NCBI RefSeq assembly: GCF_018863195.1
Contig: NZ_JAHKRT010000003.1
Location: forward strand, 434,001 to 498,000
DNA: 64,000 bases
DNA from: Sphingomonas quercus
Lineage (GTDB): Bacteria; Pseudomonadota; Alphaproteobacteria; Sphingomonadales; Sphingomonadaceae
Direction: 5' to 3'
The position numbers and the translations under genes are program-made. The notes below the pieces were generated by a model, which did no database searches, was not told the origin of the DNA, and worked only from the letters and a program-made list of their open reading frames with translations. Below are positions 48,578 through 55,786 of this stretch, piece after piece. Each line of letters begins with the position of its first letter. Within the stretch, counting starts at the first letter, position 1.

Positions 48578-48723
48578 GCCCCTGCCTCCAAGGCATGGTT
48601 AGGGGCGTATTCGATTCTCCATCACCGACGTGGATTCTAGTTTCGGAGAATATCGTAATCTATTTGCAACTCCTCGACGCACAAGTAAGTTCCTTCGGGG
48701 CTCCCGCGGGGAACCCACGCACA

Positions 48724-48942
48724 ATGGAGCAAGCCTTGTCAGACGCTGTTCGTGAGCTGCGCAGGAAGCTGCAAGCCGATGACCGCAACCGGAGAATCAG
48801 ACGGAGGTGGCTGGTAGGCATCGCCGCGATCTTGGTGGTGATCCTGTCCGTGCTGGCCGAGGCCATCTATCTCAAAGGCGTCATTCGATCGGAGCCGTGC
48901 GACCTGGTTGTGGGTCCCATTCCGGGACGCCTCGGCCAGTAA
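48724..48942 (+). CDS. Small single-span membrane protein
   Basis: This 72-residue protein has a charged N-terminus (EQALSDAVRELRRKLQADDRN shape) and one membrane helix at about residues 29-49 (WLVGIAAILVVILSVLAEAIY), followed by a short periplasmic tail. An upstream in-frame start at 48595 would add 43 residues. No family is recognised. Small membrane proteins are common effectors in defence loci, but nothing here proves that. Confidence 0.5.
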   Translation: MEQALSDAVRELRRKLQADDRNRRIRRRWLVGIAAILVVILSVLAEAIYLKGVIRSEPCDLVVGPIPGRLGQ

Positions 48943-49086
48943 AAAGACGGACCGCCATCGCTATCTGCTGCTGTCTCTAGCCTGTCTCAGATGGGCGTGG
49001 GCCCCGTCTCTAGACACTTCGAAGGACTCGTCGATTTCAGCATCCCCAGCCGCCTTGCTGACGCATTCCCGGGGGGATCGACCGCT

Positions 49087-49122
49087 CCACCGCCACCCCG
49101 AATATGCGGGGATCAGCGGTGG
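49087..49122. repeat. Hairpin upstream of the RarA-C-like gene
   Basis: CCACCGC (49087-49093) pairs with GCGGTGG (49116-49122), and inside it CCCCG (49096-49100) pairs with CGGGG (49107-49111). It lies 107 bp before the ATG at 49229 and could terminate the membrane-protein transcript or be a regulatory site. The remainder of the 286-bp gap shows no gene. Confidence 0.45.
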
Positions 49123-49228
49123 GTTTCCAAACGAGCGATATAGCGGATTTCTATTGGCCCCGCCGCTATCGAAGCTAACGATCATGGTGGGTCACTCGGT
49201 TCTCGACCTCCCTCACAGGAGGCAGACC

Positions 49229-50287
49229 ATGCAATCAGAAATTCCCGCGATCCTCGACCCTTGGGTTGCCAGCTCGTTGCTCCAGAAGGCGATCCGCCGG
49301 GGGGAGGTCGAGCACGCCGTCCGCGCGGCGCAGGCCCTCCATCGCCAGCGCGGCACCGGCATCTGGGGGCGCTTCCTCATCATCGCGTGCGAAGACGTCG
49401 GAATCGCTGATCTCGACCTTGTCCAGCATGTCACGCTGGTGGGGATCGACCGCACTGTGCGGAAGCCCTTCGGCACGGACGAGGAGGTCGCGGCCGACCT
49501 CGCCCGGCGTCTGGCAGAGGCTCCGAAGGATCGGTCCAGCGACTATCTGGCTTGTGCCGCGATCCAGCACCCTGAATATGAACAAGAGCGCGAGAGTGTC
49601 GCGCTGCTGTCCACGGACGAGCAGATCGCGGCCGCCGTTGACCGGGGTCAATCGGTCATTCGACGCGCCATCGCGACGTGGCATGCTTCGGGCGTCAATA
49701 GCGGTGGCCCACGTGTGGTCCGGCCCAGCAATCTGCCGCTATTGCTTCACGGCTTCGATCTGCTGGGCCTTCCCCATCCGCTTTCCTCCATCATCGAGAC
49801 CGCTGCGCGAAAGAGCCGCGAACCCATGGTCGTCATGCTGCCGCTGCTTTGGGCGCTATGGCGTGAAGGTGACGAGGAACGTCGGAGCGCAGATGTGAGC
49901 GTGCCAGCCGCACTGTCCTGCCGGGGTGTTCCTCTTTGGACGTTCGACAAGCATACCCGGCTCGGTAAGCGGGCGATCGCGCGCTTCATCCATGAGAATG
50001 TCGCTGTCGATGCCGTGCTATCCGAGCATGTTCCGGATTTCCGCGCGCGAGACATAGCCGCGATGGCGGCCTTCTACGCCGACGCCACACCGATCGCGCG
50101 CCGCCTGGTGTGGAGCAGATCGCATGAGCTGGAAGCGCTTGGCCTCGAAACCGACATGCTCAAGATTGGCTGCCCACGCGCGGGCATCGAGCCGCTAGTC
50201 GAGGTGGTGCGGGCGAATCTCGATCATCTCAACGTCATCCGCCATCGCCTCTTCGCCGCCCAGGCGAACGGAGGGAGCGCGGCATGA
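49229..50287 (+). CDS. Protein resembling the C-terminal domain of RarA/MgsA, without the ATPase
   Basis: Residues about 15-60 of this 352-residue protein (LLQKAIRRGEVEHAVRAAQALHRQ, then FLIIACEDVGIADLDLVQHV) match the start of the RarA/MgsA C-terminal domain (AAL.WL.RML...DP.FIARRL..FASEDIGLAD). That domain makes the tetramer and contacts SSB and the replication fork. The Walker A and B motifs of the AAA+ part are absent. The rest is helical and not recognised. The ATG at 49229 has a perfect AGGAGG six bases upstream. The stop overlaps the recombinase start (ATGA), so the two are coupled. Confidence 0.6.
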   Translation: MQSEIPAILDPWVASSLLQKAIRRGEVEHAVRAAQALHRQRGTGIWGRFLIIACEDVGIADLDLVQHVTLVGIDRTVRKPFGTDEEVAADLARRLAEAPKDRSSDYLACAAIQHPEYEQERESVALLSTDEQIAAAVDRGQSVIRRAIATWHASGVNSGGPRVVRPSNLPLLLHGFDLLGLPHPLSSIIETAARKSREPMVVMLPLLWALWREGDEERRSADVSVPAALSCRGVPLWTFDKHTRLGKRAIARFIHENVAVDAVLSEHVPDFRARDIAAMAAFYADATPIARRLVWSRSHELEALGLETDMLKIGCPRAGIEPLVEVVRANLDHLNVIRHRLFAAQANGGSAA

Positions 50288-51279
50288 TGTCGGAGAAGGC
50301 TCTCGACCCTAGTTGTGCAATTAATTGCACGAACGATCCCGCCTATATGGGCGACCTGCTCGCATTTCGGGAATGGACGGCATCCCCACTTCCAGAGGCA
50401 ATCCGCCATCTCCTGGCCCACTCCCTCTCCGCCAACTCCAAACGCGCCTACGCGGCGGATTTGGCGCATTTCAAGGCCTCCGGCGGGCACATCCCCTGCT
50501 CCCCTGAAGCCTTTGCGTCCTATCTCGCTGACATGGCCACAACCCATGCCGTCACGACGATCCAGCGACGGGTCGCCGCCATCGCCAAAGCACATCGGGC
50601 TTGCGGTTACCCCGATCCCACCAAAGCCGAGATCGTGGCGGCTACGATGCGCGGGATCAGGCGAACCGAGGGCATGGCGCGTCGCGAGGCTCGGGCCCTT
50701 CTGCGCGACGACCTGTTTGTGGTGCTGGAGCGGATCGGCGGTCGCCCAATCGATGTTCGTGACAAGGCCCTCTTGCTCATTGGCTTCGCGGGTGCGTTCC
50801 GCCGGTCTGAGCTTGTCGGACTGGACCGCGAGGATATCGAGCATGTCCGGCTAGGGGTCGTGCTCCATCTGCGCCGCTCTAAAACCGACCAGGCAGGGCA
50901 AGGCCGCAAGATCGCAATCCCCTTTGGACGGACGCGCTGGTGCCCGGTCCAGCACCTCACCGACTGGCTCGCCCTAGCGGGGATCGAACGGGGGCCGATC
51001 TTCCGCAGCATCGATCGACACGGACGTATCGCGAAGGGACGCCTATCCGGCGGGGCGATCTCGACGATCGTCAAGAAGCGGATGGAAGCCGCCGGCTTCG
51101 CACCCGATGCGTTCTCCGGCCACAGCCTACGCGCGGGCCTCGCGACCAGCGCCGCCGTGGCCGGTGCGTCCATGTGGAAAATACGGCAGCAGACCCGCCA
51201 TGCCTCCGACGCGATGCTGATCCGCTATATCCGCGACGGCGATATGTTCACCGACAACGCGGCGGGAGCGATATTATGA
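50284..51279 (+). CDS. Second tyrosine recombinase of the island
   Basis: This 331-residue recombinase has a SAM-like core-binding domain (LSANSKRAYAADLAHFKASG, TIQRRVAAIAKAHRACGYPDP) and a catalytic domain with Arg in GAFRRSELVGLD, a Lys region (RRSKTDQAGQG), the HxLR of GHSLRAGLATSAAVAGA, a His in TRHASDAML and the nucleophile Tyr in IRYIRDGD. The ATG at 50284 overlaps the previous stop and has GGAGGG upstream. The 16-bp island palindrome lies inside codons 11-16. It is shorter than the attL integrase and of a different branch, so it may act on different sites. Confidence 0.88.
   Translation: MMSEKALDPSCAINCTNDPAYMGDLLAFREWTASPLPEAIRHLLAHSLSANSKRAYAADLAHFKASGGHIPCSPEAFASYLADMATTHAVTTIQRRVAAIAKAHRACGYPDPTKAEIVAATMRGIRRTEGMARREARALLRDDLFVVLERIGGRPIDVRDKALLLIGFAGAFRRSELVGLDREDIEHVRLGVVLHLRRSKTDQAGQGRKIAIPFGRTRWCPVQHLTDWLALAGIERGPIFRSIDRHGRIAKGRLSGGAISTIVKKRMEAAGFAPDAFSGHSLRAGLATSAAVAGASMWKIRQQTRHASDAMLIRYIRDGDMFTDNAAGAIL
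50315..50330. repeat. Island palindrome, copy 2, within the recombinase 5' end
   Basis: GTGCAATTAATTGCAC is identical to copy 1. It starts 31 bp inside the recombinase gene and is translated there as C-A-I-N-C. A site at the recombinase's own 5' end would suit autoregulation or a recombination target. Confidence 0.7.
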
Positions 51280-51434
51280 ACGACACCTTCAAAAGCGAGA
51301 CGCTATTGCTCGAGACAGGGCCTCGCAAGCCTTGGTACTTTCAATCACTCTTGAGAGGATTTTTGCCCCCGCTGAACGTCAGCATAATCGGGCAGAACTA
51401 CACGGCAATTTCCCATCGTCGCATGTGGGCTTGA
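51276..51434 (+). CDS. Possible small coupled protein or gene remnant
   Basis: A 52-residue frame starts at an ATG overlapping the recombinase stop (ATGA) with GGGAG upstream, and ends SHRRMWA. It has no recognisable motif. It could be a genuine coupled peptide or the remnant of a truncated gene upstream of the methylase. Confidence 0.35.
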   Translation: MNDTFKSETLLLETGPRKPWYFQSLLRGFLPPLNVSIIGQNYTAISHRRMWA

Positions 51435-51457
51435 CCCAGGACGCCAGCTGGCACGAA

Positions 51458-52381
51458 ATGGAAACATCGAATCTGACGAGGTTAACGGTGGCACTAGACA
51501 ATTCGAACGTGGACAAGCTCGGCAAATGGGAACTCGATCAGACCCACAACGTAGATTGCCTCATGGGCCTACGCGGCTTGCCCGATGACTGCCTCGACGT
51601 CATCGTCACTTCGCCACCCTATTGGGGCCAGCGCGGCGCCGGAGGTTTGGGTTCCGAGGCCGATCCCCGAGACTATGTCGCCAATCTGGTCGAGATTTTA
51701 AACGAGGCCATGCGAGCCCTCAAGCCGACCGGAACGCTCTGGCTAAACGTTGGTGACGCATATAATACGCCGATTAACTGGCGCGAGGAAGATTACACAC
51801 ACAGCTCTCTTGGCGCCGAGGGCAAGGGTCTACCAGCGACGAACTCGGCCTATACGAAGAACCGCGGGCGCCGGAAGGCTTTCATCGAGAAGGGAGCCGG
51901 CTGGCTCCAGTACGGCAATCTGCTCGCCGTGCCCTACCGCATCGTCATTGCCATGGGCGACAAGGGCCACCTGTTTCGCGGTGAAGTCATCTGGGAGAAG
52001 AGCCGACCGCTACCCGAGGGCCTTTGCCGCCGGCCGCATCGTCGCCATGAGGGCATCTACATCTTTGCGAAGGAGGAAAAGCACCACTTTCGCGTAAAGC
52101 CTCCCGTAGGGTCGGTGTGGAAGCTGACGATGACACCAAACAAGCTACCTCACTGCTCCACATTCCCGCTCGACCTGCCCTTCCAATGCATCAGTGCCGC
52201 AGGCATCCCGGATGGCACCACTGCAGTCGTCTGCGATCCATTCATGGGAAGCGGTACGACCGCGCGCGCGGCGGCCAGTATGGGCCACCACTATATAGGC
52301 TTCGAACTAGACGCGACGATGACGACTATCGCCAACGGCGCGGTCGCGAACCAGGTTCAAGGGACGATGGCGTTCGGGTGA
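51458..52381 (+). CDS. DNA methyltransferase, N4-cytosine type (type II R-M)
   Basis: It probably methylates N4 of cytosine in a short target using SAM. The 307-residue protein has motif IV TSPPYWGQ at residues 51-58, the form typical of N4-cytosine enzymes, and motif I DPFMGSGTTARAA near residue 260. The order IV before I marks the beta class. The target-recognition part lies between (about 150-230). It is convergent with the nuclease gene, and the two coding ends overlap by 25 bp. The ATG at 51458 and a GTG at 51488 with GAGG are both possible starts. Confidence 0.9.
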   Translation: METSNLTRLTVALDNSNVDKLGKWELDQTHNVDCLMGLRGLPDDCLDVIVTSPPYWGQRGAGGLGSEADPRDYVANLVEILNEAMRALKPTGTLWLNVGDAYNTPINWREEDYTHSSLGAEGKGLPATNSAYTKNRGRRKAFIEKGAGWLQYGNLLAVPYRIVIAMGDKGHLFRGEVIWEKSRPLPEGLCRRPHRRHEGIYIFAKEEKHHFRVKPPVGSVWKLTMTPNKLPHCSTFPLDLPFQCISAAGIPDGTTAVVCDPFMGSGTTARAAASMGHHYIGFELDATMTTIANGAVANQVQGTMAFG

Positions 52382-53205
52382 GAAGCCCAGCGCTGCACCA
52401 GCATATCGACAAACGGATCAGGATTCTGTGCGAGGGACAGCGTCCAAATCCGTTTGCCTGACTGCGTATTGGCCGGACTTGGTGGTGTCCGAAGGTTATA
52501 CGAGAACAGCCCATCAAAATTGCCGGCGACTTCGATATAGCCTCGCTTCAGGCGCTCCTTCTCAACTCCAGCGGACCGGGCGCCGAATTCCCCCCAATTG
52601 ACACCATTACCGTGCGGCGGCGGATAGCTTTTCGAATCCATAGTCAGCGCGACCGACAGAAGCCCACGCTGCATGAATGCCAAGCTAGCGGGCACGTCAT
52701 CAACGATCCGCTCCGCTATGCTCGCCTTCACATGCGCACCGCCGAACACCACCCAACGGTCATCACGATACCCTTCGATAAAGATGTCGACCTTCGTGGA
52801 TCGGACGCCCGCGACACCCAGCTTCTCAAGCAGCCGGTTCGCCTCATCCTTGTCGACGATCCTCATACGGATACCATGGGTCTCCAGACGGCTCTTGTAG
52901 AGTGCCACGAGCGCTCTTTCCAAGGCGTAGCCGGAAATCCGCTTCCATCTGTTATCAGAGAAGCCAAGATAGCATGCATGCCGGTAGATGACATGCTGCC
53001 ACAGATCGGACGGGTTCGCCGCTGGACACACATTCACGATGTTCACGAACGCGAGCGCCACCGCATCCGAAATCTGCTTCTCAGATTCTAGCAGCTCGTC
53101 GAAATGCCGTTTCGCCTCCGTCACCTGCCGATCGTCAATTCCGTCGATCTCCACCCAAACGGATGGTATGCCACGCTGCGCCGACACGACCTCGATCGTC
53201 GCCAT
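52357..53205 (-). CDS. Type II restriction endonuclease, BsaWI-like
   Basis: This 282-residue protein has a helical first half and a nuclease core with KVDIFIEGYRDDRWVVFGGAHVKASIAERI followed by DDVPASLAF. The D...HVK arrangement is a PD-(D/E)XK variant. From memory the AHVKASIAER block is characteristic of the BsaWI family, whose members cut around CCGG. The convergent m4C-type methylase fits a cytosine target. The exact recognition sequence is unknown. The start at 53205 (ATG) is preferred over a GTG four codons earlier. Confidence 0.65.
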   Translation of the reverse strand: MATIEVVSAQRGIPSVWVEIDGIDDRQVTEAKRHFDELLESEKQISDAVALAFVNIVNVCPAANPSDLWQHVIYRHACYLGFSDNRWKRISGYALERALVALYKSRLETHGIRMRIVDKDEANRLLEKLGVAGVRSTKVDIFIEGYRDDRWVVFGGAHVKASIAERIVDDVPASLAFMQRGLLSVALTMDSKSYPPPHGNGVNWGEFGARSAGVEKERLKRGYIEVAGNFDGLFSYNLRTPPSPANTQSGKRIWTLSLAQNPDPFVDMLVQRWASHPNAIVP

Positions 53206-53391
53206 CAGACGCCACACCCTTCAGACATCACAAGCCCTCACGAACAAATCCCTATTACAGCCGAGCTACCACCAACGATCGCCTAGAGTCACGACCGCGT
53301 TTGGCGTGCCGGCCCACTTGCTAGAGAGAGCCTGCCCGAACTGCCCCCTCGGACTTGGCAGACACCTATTGGGGGAAGCGGACATCTCCAC

Positions 53392-53480
53392 CGTCACCCC
53401 GAACTTGTTCCGGGGTCCACTCATCCTCCTGGCCTCGAGGCTCGTGGCTGGGTGGATGCCGGAACAAGTCCGGCATGACG
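53392..53480. repeat. REP-like inverted repeat in the 635-bp gap before the TS-like gene
   Basis: A 28-bp left arm starting CGTCACCCCGAACTTGTTCC matches, as inverted repeat with about five mismatches, a right arm ending ACAAGTCCGGCATGACG. It is the same type as the backbone element at 7961-8047, so the island has been resident in a sphingomonad background. The rest of the 53206-53840 gap holds palindrome copy 3 and no convincing gene. Confidence 0.65.
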
Positions 53481-53608
53481 ACGGGTGCGGGATGACGGAC
53501 TTCAGCCGTGACCCGCATCCTGGCTGATGCAAACACGAGCGATGATCAACCCCTGATAATCCACACTTATCAGAGCCTAAAAGCCGCATGAAGGGCATCC
53601 TAGTGACG

Positions 53609-53622
53609 TGCAATTAATTGCA
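53609..53622. repeat. Island palindrome, copy 3
   Basis: TGCAATTAATTGCA is the 14-bp core of copies 1 and 2, extended by G on the left but T instead of C on the right. It lies 219 bp upstream of the TS-like operon and follows the R-M module. Confidence 0.65.
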
Positions 53623-53840
53623 TAGTCGGTCGGCAGCGGGGTATTCGATGATGGTCGAAGCACCTTCGGACCATCAACCCCCTTTCCAAGCGAGATGCTC
53701 TATCGGCGGCCAAGGTTGATCGGCTTTCCCTCCATTGTGGTGGGGTTTGCGCTCCGCCGGGTTGACCATTGGGCGTTTCGGTTCGATCGTGGCGGCGCGA
53801 AGGAATGGCTGGGGGCGCTGTCCGGGGGCGGCGAAGGGGC

Positions 53841-54860
53841 ATGGAAATACAGGCCGACAGCCTGGATGGGGTTCTCTACAACCTCTACCAGGCTATCAGG
53901 ACGCACGGACGTCCACACAAAGGCTCACGGGGCGACACGTTGGAGCTGCTTGGCGTCTCGCTGCGCATCCTGAAGCCTCGGGCGCGGATCAGCACTTCGG
54001 AGAACCGCGGGAAGCCTTTCAGCGCGATCGGGGAGCTGCTCTGGTATCTTTCCGGTTCCAACAAGCTCGACTTCATCTCGCGGTATGTACCTGCATACCG
54101 GGACGACGCCGTCGACGGAATCATCGAAGGTGCCTACGGCCCGCGACTCCTCGCGATGCGCGGCAGCATCAACCAGCTCGATAGCATCCACCGACTCCTG
54201 TCTGAGAAGCAGGGATCGCGCCGTGCGGTGATTCAGCTTTTCAATGCGGAGGACATAGCCGCCGATCACAAGGAGATTCCGTGCACGACCACGCTGCAGT
54301 TTCATCTGCGCGAAGGCCTGCTGCACCTCTCCGTCACAATGCGCTCCAATGACGCGTATTTCGGACTACCACACGATGTCTTCTGCTTCACCATGCTGCA
54401 GGAGATGATCGCGCGGCGCCTCGGCGTGGAGCTGGGCGAATATTATCAGTACGTTGGCAGCATGCACGTCTACGACGCCTACATCGAGGCCATCGATAAA
54501 TACGTGGAGGAGGGCTTCCAGGCGACCGTCGAGATGCCCGCGATGCCCGAGGGCGATCCCTTCAGACGCGTCGACGGGCTACTGGCCATCGAAGCCCGGC
54601 TGGGCGCGGGCGAGGAACTGGACGCGCAGGCCGAGACAGGAGATTCTTACTGGGCGGACATTGTCCGCCTGCTCCAGGTCTTCTGGGCGAAGGAGAGGCC
54701 TGAGACGCAGACCGGCACGCTTGAGCGGCTCAGGACCGAGTTGGCACACGCACTCTATCGCCCCTTCGTGGACGGCCGGCTTCATCTCGCCCGCCGCGGG
54801 GTCGTCAGCGCGGGCGCGCCGGCGCAACCGTTCGACGGAGGCGCCGATGTGGCCGTCTAA
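53841..54860 (+). CDS. Thymidylate-synthase-fold enzyme with dCMP-type active site
   Basis: This 339-residue protein has a complete TS fold in its first 260 residues. Key residues, with E. coli ThyA numbers two lower, are nucleophile Cys148 (IPCTTT), Arg168 and Asp171 (MRSND), His209 and Tyr211 (MHVYD). The phosphate-binding pair Arg127-Arg128 (SRR) and Glu65 in GELLWYLSG are also kept. The residue matching Asn177 of ThyA, which reads the pyrimidine ring, is Asp179 (GLPHDVF). Asp there is the hallmark of dCMP hydroxymethylases such as phage T4 gp42. So it more likely makes 5-hydroxymethyl- or 5-methyl-dCMP than dTMP. About 75 extra C-terminal residues are unlike ThyA. The stop overlaps the next gene by 14 bp. 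Confidence 0.82.
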   Translation: MEIQADSLDGVLYNLYQAIRTHGRPHKGSRGDTLELLGVSLRILKPRARISTSENRGKPFSAIGELLWYLSGSNKLDFISRYVPAYRDDAVDGIIEGAYGPRLLAMRGSINQLDSIHRLLSEKQGSRRAVIQLFNAEDIAADHKEIPCTTTLQFHLREGLLHLSVTMRSNDAYFGLPHDVFCFTMLQEMIARRLGVELGEYYQYVGSMHVYDAYIEAIDKYVEEGFQATVEMPAMPEGDPFRRVDGLLAIEARLGAGEELDAQAETGDSYWADIVRLLQVFWAKERPETQTGTLERLRTELAHALYRPFVDGRLHLARRGVVSAGAPAQPFDGGADVAV

Positions 54861-55758
54861 GGAGACCAAACGTGCGCGGATCGCGACGGCGCTCGCTGAC
54901 GCCCGAACGCCGCTGGGTCTGCAAGGGCTTCCCGACCAAGCGACGATCGATACGCTCGCACTACAGTTCGTCGCCAGCCTCCGACGCGAGGAATACTACA
55001 AGCTAGTCCAGGCTAAACCTGTCGGTGCTGACCGGGCCAATCCTAACAATCCATCCTTCGATCCCGAGCGCGCGGTCGCCCACTATATGCAGCAGGGTAA
55101 CGTCGAGGAGGCCGGCTGGCTCATTTTCCTGATGACCCACTTCGCCCGACCTGTCTCCGGCTGGCGCCGGCTGAAAGATGTTTATGGCCGGCTCGGCGCG
55201 GGCAAATGGGAATGGGCGACGGTCGTCGCGGACCCCGACGCCTTCTACGACTGGATCGCCGGCAACTGGCAGGCGATCGGCGGGAGCTTCGGCAATCACC
55301 GCAAGTATGAAAGCCTCGATCCGACCAAGAGCCGGCCGATGAAACGTGCAATCGCCGACTATCTGACCTGGATCGGTCCTGCAGGGCACGCGACCTTCTT
55401 CACCAACGTGGTGCATGCGGCCGGCAACGATCCGCACACGATCTTCGACCACCTCTACCGGAGTATGAAGATTCGATCGTTCGGCCGACTTGCGAAGTTC
55501 GACTACCTGTCACTCGTCTCCCGCTACGGGTTGGCGCCAATCGAAGCCGGATCGGCCTACCTCGATGGCGCAACGGGACCGGGCCGAGGAGCGCGGCTGC
55601 TAGTCGATGGCAACCCTACCAGCGCGACGGGTAATGCAGCCATCCAGGCGACGCTCAACGAACTCGACGCGACGCTGAACGTCGGCATGGCCGTCATGGA
55701 AGATGCGCTCTGCAACTGGCAGAAGTCGCCGCAGCACTTCGTCCACTACGTCGGCTGA
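54847..55758 (+). CDS. Protein resembling alpha-glutamyl/putrescinyl-thymine pyrophosphorylase clade 3
   Basis: This 303-residue, mostly helical cytoplasmic protein has conserved-looking blocks GGSFGNHRKYESL, DYLTWIGPAGHATFF, FDHLYRSMKIRSFGRLAKFDYLSL and YLDGATGPGRGARLL. From memory these match the predicted aGPT-Pplase3 domain (Iyer and Aravind, 2013). They proposed that such proteins add groups to 5-hydroxymethylpyrimidines in phage DNA, and no biochemical proof for this clade is known to me. The ATG at 54847 lies inside the TS-like gene with GGAGG upstream, so the two are translationally coupled. This supports a joint role in nucleotide or base modification. Confidence 0.6.
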   Translation: MWPSKETKRARIATALADARTPLGLQGLPDQATIDTLALQFVASLRREEYYKLVQAKPVGADRANPNNPSFDPERAVAHYMQQGNVEEAGWLIFLMTHFARPVSGWRRLKDVYGRLGAGKWEWATVVADPDAFYDWIAGNWQAIGGSFGNHRKYESLDPTKSRPMKRAIADYLTWIGPAGHATFFTNVVHAAGNDPHTIFDHLYRSMKIRSFGRLAKFDYLSLVSRYGLAPIEAGSAYLDGATGPGRGARLLVDGNPTSATGNAAIQATLNELDATLNVGMAVMEDALCNWQKSPQHFVHYVG

Positions 55759-55786
55759 TCTTTCCGAACTCCAATCAGCAGGTTCG

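Noticed and set aside
53841-54860. Calling this gene thyA (housekeeping thymidylate synthase)
   Set aside because: Asp replaces the uracil-reading Asn, the C-terminus is longer and different, and it lies on a mobile island. The fold is TS but the dTMP reaction is doubtful.
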